Part shown: positions 16,701 to 25,321 of the stretch, piece after piece
Numbering within the stretch: the first letter of the stretch is position 1
Layout of the letters: the number at the start of each line of letters is the position of its first letter
Assembly (NCBI GenBank): GCA_024508935.1
Contig: JANINW010000027.1
Coordinates: forward strand, 1,825 to 47,665
Origin: Flavipsychrobacter sp.
Lineage (GTDB): Bacteria > Bacteroidota > Bacteroidia > Chitinophagales > Chitinophagaceae
Length of the DNA: 45,841 nt
Reading direction: 5' to 3'
Position numbers and translations under genes: made by a program
The notes under the pieces: model-generated
Databases searched by the model: none
What the model saw: only the letters and a program-made list of their open reading frames with translations
Told to the model about the DNA's origin: nothing

Positions 16701-19320
16701 TAGCAGATACACTTACAGAAGGCGTTACACTTGTGGTTACCGTCATGGTAATACCTGTACTGGTAGCGGTAGCCGGCGATGCACAGGTGGCATTGCTGGT
16801 CATTACGCAAGTCACAATATCACCATTCGTCAGCGATGCATTGGTATAGGTTGTACTGTTTGTTCCTACATTGCCTCCATTCAGTTTCCACTGGTAAGAT
16901 GGTGTACTGCCGCCATTTGTCGGCGTGGCAGTAAACGTGACTGACGTACCTGTACAAATTGTACTGCCGGGATTAGCCGATATGCTTACAGACGGCGTAA
17001 CTGTTGCAGTGACAGCCATTGTAATATTGTTACTTGTAGCTGTTGCCGGTGAAGCGCATGAAGCATTGCTCGTCATTACACAAGTCACTACATCGCCGTT
17101 TGCAAGCGCTGCATTGGTATAAGTAGTGCTGTTCGTTCCTACATTACCACCATTTAGCTTCCATTGATATGATGGTGTAGCACCGCCGTTGGTTGGTGTG
17201 GCAGTAAAAGTGACAGATGTACCTGCACAAATACTGCTTCCGGGATTGGCAGCTATGCTAACAGACGGGGTAACACTTGTACTCACCACCATTGTAATAC
17301 TATTGCTGGTAGCCGTCGCAGGGCTGGCGCAGGATGCATTGCTGGTCATTACGCAGCTCACTACATCGCCATTAGCCAGGGCGCCATTCGTATAAGTACT
17401 GCTGTTAGTGCCCGTATTCACACCATTCAGTTTCCATTGGTACGATGGTGTGGTACCGCCATTGGTTGGGGTAGCAGTAAAAGTTACGGATGTGCCGGAA
17501 CAAATTGCGCTGCCGGGGTTAGCAGCTATGCTCACGGCAGGAGTAAGTGCACTGGTCCTTGTTACTGTTATGGTATTGGAAAACGAACTGTCCGCAAGGC
17601 TGCAGCCATTGGTATAGTTCAGCTTGCATTGTACCGTGCTGTTATCTACTATTGAAGAGGTTGTATAGGTAGTGCCCGTACCTACCTGGGTGCCGTTTAC
17701 ATACCAGTTGTAAGTGGGGCTGGTGGGACTACTGCTCGGTGTTGCCGTAAAAGTCAGCGAGCTACCGGTGCATGATGGGTTTGAGCCGGTAGTAATGGCG
17801 TTTGTCAGCGTAACTGTTGCAGTTGCAGGTTTTACAAAGACTGTAAAATCTTCTGCCTGGCCGTAAGCCAATGCACCGCAGCCGTTAGAAGGAATAGTAG
17901 ATGTAACGAAATCTGCTATTACACGCATACGCAAAGGCGTACACGTAGTAACACCGCTTGAAGGTACGGTATAGGTAGTGCTGTGTGTCTCCGGCGATGT
18001 AGTGCCAGTATGGGCATACACCTGCTCTCCCGAGCCAAAAATACCATCGTTATTATAGTCTATGAATACAGCAACTTTTTGAGTGTTGGTAGTAGTACCT
18101 ACAGACAAGGTATAAGACTGCCCTTGTATAAGATTAGCTCTCAACTGGCAGCTCCTGTCTACATAAGCTACATACCCTTCTGTAGTATAGCCGCCTGAAT
18201 TAGAGGTCAGGTCATTCAGTACAACGCTTTTCGGGCCCATTTCAAAATTATTGCTGGTATTGGTAACCGTGGTAGTACAGTTGGCAGCTATCACATTGGT
18301 AGAAGGCGCTACTCCACCCATTGAGCTCACAAGGCCGGGCCTGTAGGTCAACAAACCATCCAGCCACCTTACTTTCTGACCCGCAGTAAAACGGTTCTGG
18401 CAGTTGGAATAATCCATGAAGTTATTGGTAACATTATTATAAGAGAGACCGGTACATGGATTTGTTCCGCTGGGGCAATTGAATGGAGAACGTTTATGCG
18501 GTTCTGTATCGCATACCATATCACCGTCTGTGGTACAGTTGGTATTGGTAGGGCAGGTAGAACCTGTACCATCTCCTTCAAATGTATGATACAGGTTGAA
18601 GGCATGTCCTATTTCGTGCGGCAGTGTAATAGAACCAGCTGCTGCCTGTGTGGCCAGCATAACCGTACCGTCGATAGTTGGAGATGCGCCCGGGAAATAA
18701 GCATAGCCTGCAGTGAAAATACCCGAGGTACCATCCATACCGTCGATCTTATTCACCACCCATATATTATAATACTCATTATTAGGCCATTTACTCAAAG
18801 CTTTAACAGCCACTTCCGATGCACCGATGGTTCCGGCATTTACACCATTGGCTGAATAACCGGATACACTACTCCCATCTACCCTGTTGATGCCGGTAGT
18901 AGCCGAGCAACTAGGGTCGCGCTTGGCCAGTACAAATTTCACCGGGAAGTATACACCGCCGCTGCCAACCGCGGGATAAGAAGCATATGTCGCATTGTAT
19001 GCCTGGTTCAGATAATTGATCATACCTGTCAGTTGGGCATCGGTAGGATTGTAAATTGTTCCCACCGCCCCGCCGGTGTGTATTACATGTATAACAACAG
19101 GTATCTCATACACCGTACCTGCCGGCGTAGTGGTTAGCAGCCCCATAGATGAAGAACTCATCATATTGGTCCAGCGGGTGTTTATCTGCTGTACCTTATT
19201 ATTGTAAAAAGAGTCTAACGTAAGCATCCAGTGATGTCTTCCGTCAAACCCGCAGCGTGGTTGCGCATGCATTGTATAGCCGCACAATACCAGCATTAAC
19301 AGGAATAAAAATCGATTCAT
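13723..19320 (-). CDS. Secreted M43 (pappalysin-like) metalloprotease with GEVED domain, Ig-like repeats and T9SS sorting signal
   Basis: An 1865-residue secreted protein. Signal peptide about 1-20 (cleavage after MHAQ region). The M43 catalytic domain carries the metzincin site HEIGHAFNLYH (H235, E236, H239, H245) and a Met-turn in NNFMDYSN. A GEVED domain follows at about 405-493 (VAVFIDYNNDGIFGSGEQV ... AYGQAEDFTVF). Then come fourteen Ig-like domains: one divergent first copy, ten near-identical 91-residue copies (from residue 593) and three diverged copies. The C-terminus from about 1781 is a type A T9SS sorting domain (KLVPNPNNGTFNV ... IIKFITTR). The protein is thus expected to be exported by Sec, cross the outer membrane by T9SS and be attached or released. 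The Ig array probably acts as a stalk or adhesive arm. Substrate unknown. Monocistronic. Confidence 0.93.
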   Translation of the reverse strand: MNRFLFLLMLVLCGYTMHAQPRCGFDGRHHWMLTLDSFYNNKVQQINTRWTNMMSSSSMGLLTTTPAGTVYEIPVVIHVIHTGGAVGTIYNPTDAQLTGMINYLNQAYNATYASYPAVGSGGVYFPVKFVLAKRDPSCSATTGINRVDGSSVSGYSANGVNAGTIGASEVAVKALSKWPNNEYYNIWVVNKIDGMDGTSGIFTAGYAYFPGASPTIDGTVMLATQAAAGSITLPHEIGHAFNLYHTFEGDGTGSTCPTNTNCTTDGDMVCDTEPHKRSPFNCPSGTNPCTGLSYNNVTNNFMDYSNCQNRFTAGQKVRWLDGLLTYRPGLVSSMGGVAPSTNVIAANCTTTVTNTSNNFEMGPKSVVLNDLTSNSGGYTTEGYVAYVDRSCQLRANLIQGQSYTLSVGTTTNTQKVAVFIDYNNDGIFGSGEQVYAHTGTTSPETHSTTYTVPSSGVTTCTPLRMRVIADFVTSTIPSNGCGALAYGQAEDFTVFVKPATATVTLTNAITTGSNPSCTGSSLTFTATPSSSPTSPTYNWYVNGTQVGTGTTYTTSSIVDNSTVQCKLNYTNGCSLADSSFSNTITVTRTSALTPAVSIAANPGSAICSGTSVTFTATPTNGGTTPSYQWKLNGVNTGTNSSTYTNGALANGDVVSCVMTSNASCASPATATSNSITMVVSTSVTPSVSIAANPGSSICAGTSVTFTATPTNGGATPSYQWKLNGGNVGTNSTTYTNAALANGDVVTCVMTSNASCASPATATSNNITMAVTATVTPSVSISANPGSTICTGTSVTFTATPTNGGSTPSYQWKLNGGNVGTNSTTYTNASLTNGDIVTCVMTSNATCASPATATSTGITMTVTTSVTPSVSVSANPGSTICSGTSVTFTATPTNGGGTPSYQWKLNGGNVGTNSTTYTNAALVNGDVITCVMTSNASCASPVTATSSAITMTVSSNVTPSVSISANPGSTICNGTSVTFTATPTNGGSTPSYQWKLNGVNVGTNSSTYTNASLANGNIITCVMTSNASCASPATATSTGITMTVNTTVVPAVSISANPGSTICSGTSVTFTATPTNGGTIPSYQWKLNGVNVGTNSTTYTNAALANGNIVTCVMTSNATCASPATATSTGITMTVNPTVAPSVSISANPGSSICAGTSVTFTATPTNGGTTPSYQWKLNGVNVGTNSTTYTNAALANGDIVACVLTSNATCASPATATSTGIIMSVTPLVTPAVSISANPGSTICNGTSVTFTATPTNGGASPSYQWKLNGFNVGANSATYTNTALANGDIVTCVLTSNASCVTTTTATSSGITMTVNALVAPSVSISANPGSTICSGTSVTFTATPTNGGSTPSYQWKLNGVNVGTNSATYTNAALANGNIITCVLTSNATCASPATATSSGITMTVTPLVVPSVAITANPGNTICNGTSVTFTATPTNGGTTPAYQWKLNGGNVGTNSNTYANTTLANGDVVICVLTSNVACASTSTATSSGITMTVNPLTIPAVSISSNTGAATCVNGTVTFTAVPLNGGTSQSYQWKMNSTNVGTNSTVYATNALANGDVITCVLTITATCPSPGTVTSNSMTMNVTTPSIAISVTPNDTICAGTPATFSITPANVGTSPQYQWKRNGVDMVGATASVYTIPALTSGDVITSSFTGSANCISAPATTGNNITMTVRPVLVPNVTIKATPGTTINAGQSVTFDIVSTNVAIPSYQWQKNGIDIQGANAASYTTSTLVNGDNIALLIGTADSCSATATALSNTLTMNIGTYIAPHGKAIDDMKLVPNPNNGTFNVQGTASTANEEAFIEIVNAVGVLVYKEQVKVVNHQFIRYFDLGDKMNNGLHMVRVTIGGETQIIKFITTR
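14815..17544 (-). repeat. Ten tandem 273-bp repeats encoding 91-aa Ig-like domains
   Basis: Ten consecutive units of exactly 273 bp (total 2730 bp) inside the M43 protease gene, with no indels between units. Each encodes a domain beginning TP-VSI-ANPGS-IC, with core SVTFTATPTNGG, PSYQWKLNG and TCVMTSNASC. The variable residues cluster at a few positions (NGG-x-x-PSYQWKLNG-V/G-NVG). Three further copies continue to about 14000 with much lower similarity, and one divergent copy precedes. Copies are similar at DNA level, consistent with recent duplication or gene conversion, so this is also a site where assemblies may collapse. Confidence 0.93.
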
Positions 19321-19362
19321 ATAAAGGAGTGGTTATTTTTTGTTAGACGTAAAAATGTTCCC

Positions 19363-19383
19363 TTTCATGCGCAGTGCATGAAA
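19363..19383. promoter_or_regulatory. Inverted repeat upstream of the M43 protease gene (possible operator or 5'UTR hairpin)
   Basis: Perfect 8-bp arms TTTCATGC / GCATGAAA around a 5-base spacer, 43 bases upstream of the protease start codon and 138 bases upstream of the purine nucleoside phosphorylase start. The symmetry fits a dimeric repressor site, but a hairpin in the leader is equally possible. Confidence 0.35.
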
Positions 19384-19491
19384 AACAATGGAAACACTAA
19401 GGGGATACAGATAAACAAAATACATATTTTATTGTAAAAACAGGTGTATTCTTCTAAAAGATAGCAGACAAATAACTGTGCGCTAAACCTT

Positions 19492-19499
19492 TACCTTTG
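19492..19499 (+). promoter_or_regulatory. Putative -7 promoter element (TACCTTTG) of the purine nucleoside phosphorylase gene
   Basis: TACCTTTG matches TAnnTTTG and ends 22 bases before the ATG at 19522. The rest of the 201-base divergent region holds only the inverted repeat at 19363 and A/T-rich sequence. Confidence 0.55.
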
Positions 19500-19521
19500 A
19501 CATTCAATTTTTTAAATCCGC

Positions 19522-20340
19522 ATGGCCGATTATAATAAAATACAGGATACAGCAGCATTTATCAAACAATATATAAGCACACCGCCATCTATAGGTATTA
19601 TCCTGGGCAGCGGCCTGGGTGCCCTTACGGAAGAGGTGGAAAAAGAAATGGAGCTTTCGTATAATGATATCCCCGGGTTCCCGGTATCTACGGTCGAAGG
19701 CCATGCAGGCAAGATGGTATTCGGCAAGCTGGGTGGCAAACAAGTTATGTTGATGGCCGGACGTTTTCATTATTACGAAGGCTATAATATGCAGGAAGTG
19801 ACCTTTCCTGTGCGTGTTATGAAAGCATTGGGCGCTTCTACCCTCATACTTTCCAACGCGGCTGGCGGTATGAATCCATCCTTCAAAGTTGGCGATATTA
19901 TGGTAATTGATGACCATATCAACCTGTTCCCCGAGCACCCGCTGCGTGGCAAAAATGATGACCGCCTGGGCACCCGGTTCCCGGACATGAGCGAACCCTA
20001 TGACCATAAATTGATAGAATTGGCTATGCAGGCCGGAAAGGAGCAGTATCTCGATCTGAAAAAAGGAACTTACATAGGTTTGAGCGGCCCCACATTTGAA
20101 ACTCCCGCCGAATATAAATGGCTGCACATAATAGGCGGCGATGCTGTTGGGATGAGCACCGTACCGGAAGCAATAGTGGCAAAGCATGGCAATATGCGCG
20201 TATTTGCACTCAGCGTCATTACAGACCTTGGCGTTATAGGGCAGGTACATAAAGTATCTCATGCAGAAGTACTGGCGGCGGCCGCAGCTGCAGAACCTAA
20301 AGTAGCTGGGCTGGTAAATGCATTAGTAGCTAAGATGTAA
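19522..20340 (+). CDS. punA: Purine-nucleoside phosphorylase (trimeric, inosine/guanosine type)
   Basis: A 272-residue cytoplasmic enzyme that splits purine nucleosides with phosphate to base and ribose-1-phosphate for purine salvage. Phosphate-binding GSGLGALTEE near residue 30, GHAGKMVFGKLGG, AGRFHYYEGY, the LSNAAGGMNPSF loop and the base-binding stretch SGPTFETPAEYKWL followed by GGDAVGMSTVPEAIVA are all present. These are hallmarks of the PNP/MTAP family, class I inosine-guanosine PNP rather than hexameric DeoD. Length agrees. It has its own promoter motif. The porin gene follows 48 bases downstream with a separate promoter motif. Confidence 0.94.
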   Translation: MADYNKIQDTAAFIKQYISTPPSIGIILGSGLGALTEEVEKEMELSYNDIPGFPVSTVEGHAGKMVFGKLGGKQVMLMAGRFHYYEGYNMQEVTFPVRVMKALGASTLILSNAAGGMNPSFKVGDIMVIDDHINLFPEHPLRGKNDDRLGTRFPDMSEPYDHKLIELAMQAGKEQYLDLKKGTYIGLSGPTFETPAEYKWLHIIGGDAVGMSTVPEAIVAKHGNMRVFALSVITDLGVIGQVHKVSHAEVLAAAAAAEPKVAGLVNALVAKM

Positions 20341-20353
20341 ACCGCTATTCTAT

Positions 20354-20361
20354 TAACTTTG
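20354..20361 (+). promoter_or_regulatory. Putative -7 promoter element (TAACTTTG) of the putative porin gene
   Basis: TAACTTTG lies 13 bases after the PNP stop and 27 bases before the TTG start at 20389, which argues that the porin is transcribed separately from PNP. Confidence 0.5.
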
Positions 20362-20388
20362 CTCCACCTTAAGATTAAACTTTAGTAG

Positions 20389-22386
20389 TTGAAAAGAGTA
20401 TCCCGTTTTTATTTACTGCTTTGTACCGGCCTATTGTGTTCCATTGCCTACCAAGCTGCTGCACAAACACCGCAGGGCAATGGCTTTGGCGGCCCCGGCC
20501 AGCCACCGCGCGATACCAGCATGAATAAGACCAACGACGGGAAATGGAGAAATGAATCTTCGCGTACCAGTTATCGCCGCCTCAACAGCGATGCAGAAAG
20601 AGTACCGGATACTTCCATTCATACTTTTCACCGAAGACCATTTTTGCAGCCCTGGTACAGGGACCTGGGCAACCCGGGGACACCTGCACAAAACCTGCTG
20701 TTTACTACAGAGCCGCGCCTGGGGCCTACCCTGGGTTATCATGTGTTCGATGCCTATGCGTTTCTTATAGACAGCCTGCCTTTTTATAATACCAATCGTC
20801 CCTATTCCCAATTCATGTACCAGCTGGGCAGCAAACTGGAACAGGTGGCCGGTATTATGCACACGCAAAATGTAAAACCCAACTGGAATATAGCGGCTGC
20901 CTACCGCAAAATAAATGCCCCCGGTTTTTACCAGCAGCAACGCTCCAGTAACGATAACGCTTATCTTTCTACACATTACCAAAGCAAGAACCTGCATTAC
21001 GAGCTCTTTGGCGGCGTTGTTTATAATAAAGCGCAGCAAGACGAGAACGGCGGTATTGTCAGCGATACTTTTCTTACCCAGAATTATAATGACAGGCAGA
21101 CAGTGCCAGTGCGTTTCCAGGATGCCGCTTTTGGCAATGGCGGAACGGTAAAACGCTCTCCCGTAGTTAATACATTCAGGGAAGCAACCATTTTTCTGCA
21201 GCACAGCTATACGCTGGGAAAAATAGATACGCTTTATAACGAAGACTCTACAAAATACAGTTACCAGCTTACACCACGTTTTGGTATCAGTCATCGCTTT
21301 GAGTATGGCGGAGAAAAACATATTTATAAAGACAAGCGACCTGATTCCCTGCGTTATAACGACTTCTTCCAACACAGGTTTGCCAGCACAGATTCTGTTT
21401 TCAGCATACAGAAATGGTACCATATAGATAACCGCCTAATGCTGAATGGCTTTATTGGCAAAAGGGAAAACCAGCTTCAGTTCAGCGCCGGTATAGGCAA
21501 TCGCTACGACCGGTTCAGTACAGAGTTTATAGTGGACAAACTTAAATACAGTGTATTGAGCAATTACCTGGCAGGGTCGCTTAGAAAAGAAGCACTGAAG
21601 CCGGGTGCCTGGTTCTATAACGCTAATGCCATCTTCTACCTTACGGGCGATGCCGCAGGAAATTCGCTGGTAGACGCCAATCTCGGCAAGACTTTTGGAG
21701 ATAACAAAGCCAATATATCAATAGGTATACGGCAGGAGATCAATAATGCTCCATATAATTATACTTCTTACTACAACCAGTTTGATACTATTACCTATTC
21801 CTTTAACAAGGAAAGTATCACACAAGTACATGCTACTCTTTATAGTGAACGCTTTAAGTTTTCTGCAGGTTTCCGCAATTACCTGATCAGTAATTATATC
21901 TATCTCAACCAATTGCAAATGCCGGCCCAGTATGCCGGGGCATTCAATATTACCCAGGTATGGGGACGCAAATTATTTGTATGGCGCAGCCTGGCTTTCG
22001 ACAATGAAATAGTTTTCCAACAGCCTACTGCAGGTGCTCCTGTAAATATCCCTACCCTTATGGGCAGGCACCAGCTAAGCCTGGAGCGTTATATATTCAA
22101 ACATGCACTGAAAATAGCTACAGGCGCCGAGGTACGCTATCATACTCCTTATAACCCTGCCGGCTATTCTCCTTTCTTCAACAGGTATTATTACCAGGAT
22201 ACCTACAACCTGAGCAATAACCCCGAAGGAGCCGTTTTTTTTAACTTCAAAGTCAGGTCTTTCCGTGCCACCATTATGGCCGACCAGGTGCAGCAACTAT
22301 TCGGGCGTAATACCATTGTAGCCCCGGGCTATGCTACGCAAAATTTTATGATACGTTTCTGTTTCAACTGGGCACTTATCAATTAA
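20389..22386 (+). CDS. Putative outer-membrane porin (Porin_10-like beta-barrel)
   Basis: A 665-residue predicted outer-membrane protein resembling the Bacteroidota 'putative porin' family (Porin_10). A Sec signal peptide (MKRVSRFYLLLCTGLLCS ... YQAAAQ) is followed by a proline/glycine-rich linker, then about 550 residues of alternating polar and aromatic beta-strand pattern. The C-terminus FMIRFCFNWALIN resembles a closing barrel strand although it does not end in phenylalanine. No ATG occurs before or within the signal peptide (the next in frame is at residue 45), so the TTG at 20389 is the start. Transport substrate unknown. Family assignment rests on overall sequence character rather than a catalytic motif. 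Confidence 0.8.
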   Translation: MKRVSRFYLLLCTGLLCSIAYQAAAQTPQGNGFGGPGQPPRDTSMNKTNDGKWRNESSRTSYRRLNSDAERVPDTSIHTFHRRPFLQPWYRDLGNPGTPAQNLLFTTEPRLGPTLGYHVFDAYAFLIDSLPFYNTNRPYSQFMYQLGSKLEQVAGIMHTQNVKPNWNIAAAYRKINAPGFYQQQRSSNDNAYLSTHYQSKNLHYELFGGVVYNKAQQDENGGIVSDTFLTQNYNDRQTVPVRFQDAAFGNGGTVKRSPVVNTFREATIFLQHSYTLGKIDTLYNEDSTKYSYQLTPRFGISHRFEYGGEKHIYKDKRPDSLRYNDFFQHRFASTDSVFSIQKWYHIDNRLMLNGFIGKRENQLQFSAGIGNRYDRFSTEFIVDKLKYSVLSNYLAGSLRKEALKPGAWFYNANAIFYLTGDAAGNSLVDANLGKTFGDNKANISIGIRQEINNAPYNYTSYYNQFDTITYSFNKESITQVHATLYSERFKFSAGFRNYLISNYIYLNQLQMPAQYAGAFNITQVWGRKLFVWRSLAFDNEIVFQQPTAGAPVNIPTLMGRHQLSLERYIFKHALKIATGAEVRYHTPYNPAGYSPFFNRYYYQDTYNLSNNPEGAVFFNFKVRSFRATIMADQVQQLFGRNTIVAPGYATQNFMIRFCFNWALIN

Positions 22387-22443
22387 TTAGCTCATACCAA
22401 ATAAAACATAATACAAACACAGGGTAACCCTGATTTTAGCACC

Positions 22444-22473
22444 TTGCCCCAATCGCTAATTACATTAACTTTG
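22444..22473 (+). promoter_or_regulatory. Promoter of sucA (TTG-N19-TAACTTTG)
   Basis: -33 TTG at 22444-22446 and -7 TAACTTTG at 22466-22473 with 19 bases between them, a good Bacteroidota housekeeping promoter. It implies a 5' leader of about 65 bases. The rest of the 158-base gap holds a 5-bp CAGGG/CCCTG stem at 22420-22432 that may weakly terminate the porin transcript. Confidence 0.65.
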
Positions 22474-22544
22474 CCTATTGTCTTAACACACTGGCAATAA
22501 TTAATTAACAGCAAGCAATTCTTCAAAAATTACGCTATAGTACG

Positions 22545-25301
22545 ATGAAAGATTTTTCATACGTGATGAGTTCACACCCTTCTTACATTGATTCTCTTTA
22601 CAGCGATTACGTCAAAGATTCTTCAACAATAGACCCTGAATGGAAAAAGTTTTTTGAAGGCTTTGATTTTGCTCTTTCAAAAAACGGCGGAGCTGCAGTG
22701 ACAACCAGCGCACCCAAAGACAAAACACCCGTAAGTAACGAGCAGGTAGCAAAAGAAGTAAATGTATTTCGCCTCATCCGTTCGTACTGGAAACGCGGGC
22801 ACCTAGTAGCTATTACCAACCCTATACGTCCGCGTAAAGACAGGAAACCTCACCTGGATCTCAGTCATTTTGACCTGACCGAAGCTGACCTGAATACAGA
22901 ATTCAATTCTGGTGCATTTGTAGGGCTGGGCAAGGCAAAATTGTCTGATATTATCGCGAAGCTAAAATCTATATACACCGGGCATATTGGTATTGAATTC
23001 ACTTATATCAACGATTACGAACGTTGTATATGGATACAGGATGCTTTTGAAAAAAGCATGCAGCAATCATTCACTATCACGCAGCGTAAACGCATACTCG
23101 AAAAGCTGAATGAAGGTGTGATCTTTGAAAAATTCCTGCATACCAAATATATTGGCCAAAAGCGTTTTGGTTTAGATGGGGGTGAAAGCACTATTCCCGG
23201 CCTGGATACTATCATCAACGATGCTGCGGATGCAGGCGTACAGGAAGTAGTAATAGGTATGGCGCACCGTGGCCGCCTGAACGTACTGGCAAATACGCTT
23301 GGCAAAACATACGAGCAGATATTCTCAGAATTTGAAGGCAATATGCCGCCTGATATGACCATGGGTAGCGGTGACGTAAAATACCACCTCGGGTTCAATT
23401 CAAACATTACCACTCCCAATGGTAAAAGTGTGAACCTGCAATTGGTTCCTAATCCTTCGCACCTGGAAGTAGTGGACCCGGTAGTTACCGGTTTTGCCAG
23501 GGCTAAAGCAGACATATTATATAACAACCAGTACGATAAAATACTGCCTATACTGATACACGGTGATGCGGCCGTAGCAGGCCAGGGCGTTATTTACGAA
23601 CTGCTGCAAATGAGCAAACTGGAAGGTTATGCTAACGGTGGCACCATCCATTTTGTTATCAATAACCAGATAGGTTTCACTACCGATTTTGATGATGCAC
23701 GTTCTGCTGACTACTGCACCAGCATAGCTTCTATGGTACAGGCACCTGTACTGCATGTGAATGGTGATGATCCTGAAGCTGTGGTAAAAGCATGCTCTAT
23801 AGCGGTAGCTTACCGCCAGAAATTCAACCAGGATATCTTTATAGATATGGTGTGCTACCGCCGCCATGGTCATAACGAAGGCGATGAACCTAAGTTTACC
23901 CAACCACAGTTGTACGCACTGATAGACAAGCATCCTAACCCGCGCGAAGTATACACACAATACTTGCTGCAAAATGGTGAAGCCGATGCCCAAGACCTGG
24001 CTAAGCAAATGGAAAAAAGCTTTTGGGATGTGCTGCAGGAGCGCCTGGATGAAGTAAAACAAAAACCATTACCTTATACTTACCAAAAGCCAGAACTGGC
24101 ATGGCAGGCATTACGCCGTGCCAAGGCAGAGGATTTCCTTCAGTCCCCGGAAACAGGTATCAGCGAAGCAGATTTCAAAACACTAGTGACCAAACTGATG
24201 CAGTGGCCGGAAAACTTCAAACCGCTGCGTAAGATTGAGAAACTACTGCAGGACAAGATGAAGCTGTTTGAAACAGAAGGAAAAGTTGACTGGGCTACCG
24301 GCGAACTGCTGGCCTATGCCAGCCTGCTGATAGAAGGGCACGATGTGCGCCTGAGTGGTGAAGACGTAAAACGTGGTACCTTTTCTCACCGCCACGCTGT
24401 TATTTACGATGAAAAGACCAATGCAGCTTACAACCGCCTGGCCCAATTGAAAGATGGCCAAGGCGACTTCTTCATCTACAATTCATTGTTGAGTGAATTT
24501 GCCGTACTGGGCTTTGAATATGGATATGCTATGGCCAATCCAAATAACCTGGTACTGTGGGAAGCACAATATGGAGATTTTGCCAACGGTGCGCAAACCG
24601 TAATAGACCAATATATAACCAGCGGCGAGCAGAAATGGACCAACATGAATGGGCTGGTGATGCTGCTACCTCACGGTTATGAAGGGGGCGGACCGGAACA
24701 CTCCAGCGCCCGCCTGGAACGCTTCCTGCAAATGTGCGCGGAATACAATATGGTTGTAACAAACATTACTACTGCTGCCAATTTCTTCCATGCATTGCGC
24801 CGCCAGCTTACCTGGCAGTTCCGCAAGCCGATGATCAATTTTTCGCCTAAAGCCAACCTGCGCCATGTGCGTTCTTACTCGTCTATGGGAGAATTTACAT
24901 CTGGCCGCTTTATGGAAGTAATTGATGACCCGAACATAAAAACATCCGGCAAAGTAAAGCGTGTATTGCTGTGTAGTGGTAAAATGTATTTTGACCTGAG
25001 TGAAAAACAACTGGCTGAACAACGTACGGATGTAGCTATTGTACGCCTGGAACAGATATACCCCCTACCTGTAGAACAACTGAACGCACTGCGTGAAAAA
25101 TATAAAAAAGCAGAGTGGATATGGGTACAGGAAGAACCACGTAATATGGGCGCCGCAGGCTTCCTGCAAATGACCCTTGAAGATTTCCCGATCAAATTCA
25201 TATCAAGACCGGCAGGTGCTGCCACAGCAACCGGATTTGCCAAAATGCATGCAAAAGAACAGCAGGCATTGGTAGATAAGGCTTTTGAACTGAAAGGATA
25301 A
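22545..25301 (+). CDS. sucA: 2-oxoglutarate dehydrogenase E1 component
   Basis: A 918-residue thiamine-diphosphate enzyme, the decarboxylase of the 2-oxoglutarate dehydrogenase complex in the TCA cycle. The N-terminal E2-docking segment (HPSYIDSLYSDYV ... DPEWKKFFEGF) is present. Next come the small helical domain (IRPRKDRKPHLDL), the active-site stretch GMAHRGRLNVLANTLGK, the ThDP/Mg region HGDAAVAGQGVIYE with VINNQIGFTT, the RRHGHNEGDEP loop and the C-terminal pyrimidine domain with HGYEGGGPEHSSARLERFLQ. Length matches E. coli SucA (933). The succinyltransferase gene sucB, often next to sucA, is not in this window: a strong terminator follows and the next gene is on the other strand. It has a well-formed promoter. 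Confidence 0.97.
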   Translation: MKDFSYVMSSHPSYIDSLYSDYVKDSSTIDPEWKKFFEGFDFALSKNGGAAVTTSAPKDKTPVSNEQVAKEVNVFRLIRSYWKRGHLVAITNPIRPRKDRKPHLDLSHFDLTEADLNTEFNSGAFVGLGKAKLSDIIAKLKSIYTGHIGIEFTYINDYERCIWIQDAFEKSMQQSFTITQRKRILEKLNEGVIFEKFLHTKYIGQKRFGLDGGESTIPGLDTIINDAADAGVQEVVIGMAHRGRLNVLANTLGKTYEQIFSEFEGNMPPDMTMGSGDVKYHLGFNSNITTPNGKSVNLQLVPNPSHLEVVDPVVTGFARAKADILYNNQYDKILPILIHGDAAVAGQGVIYELLQMSKLEGYANGGTIHFVINNQIGFTTDFDDARSADYCTSIASMVQAPVLHVNGDDPEAVVKACSIAVAYRQKFNQDIFIDMVCYRRHGHNEGDEPKFTQPQLYALIDKHPNPREVYTQYLLQNGEADAQDLAKQMEKSFWDVLQERLDEVKQKPLPYTYQKPELAWQALRRAKAEDFLQSPETGISEADFKTLVTKLMQWPENFKPLRKIEKLLQDKMKLFETEGKVDWATGELLAYASLLIEGHDVRLSGEDVKRGTFSHRHAVIYDEKTNAAYNRLAQLKDGQGDFFIYNSLLSEFAVLGFEYGYAMANPNNLVLWEAQYGDFANGAQTVIDQYITSGEQKWTNMNGLVMLLPHGYEGGGPEHSSARLERFLQMCAEYNMVVTNITTAANFFHALRRQLTWQFRKPMINFSPKANLRHVRSYSSMGEFTSGRFMEVIDDPNIKTSGKVKRVLLCSGKMYFDLSEKQLAEQRTDVAIVRLEQIYPLPVEQLNALREKYKKAEWIWVQEEPRNMGAAGFLQMTLEDFPIKFISRPAGAATATGFAKMHAKEQQALVDKAFELKG

Positions 25302-25321
25302 CGACTGACAATATATTTTAT

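Noticed and set aside
14815-17544. CRISPR array
   Set aside because: Repeats are 273 bp, contiguous and coding, with no short direct repeats separated by unique spacers.
14231-17655. Many open frames on the plus strand across the M43 repeat region
   Set aside because: They recur every 273 bp in step with the repeats and are antisense to a coherent 1865-residue protein; they are composition artefacts of the repeated Thr/Ser/Asn-rich codons.
19504-20262. 252-codon open frame antisense to the purine nucleoside phosphorylase gene
   Set aside because: Shadow of a conserved enzyme; rich in Cys, His and Phe with no recognisable domain.
20431-21423. 330-codon open frame antisense to the putative porin
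   Set aside because: No domain, no promoter motif, and the porin has a signal peptide, promoter and full barrel pattern on the other strand.
22420-22432. CAGGG-TAA-CCCTG as a firm terminator of the porin gene
   Set aside because: The stem is only 5 bp and the following T-tract is weak; mentioned with the sucA promoter but not called as a terminator.
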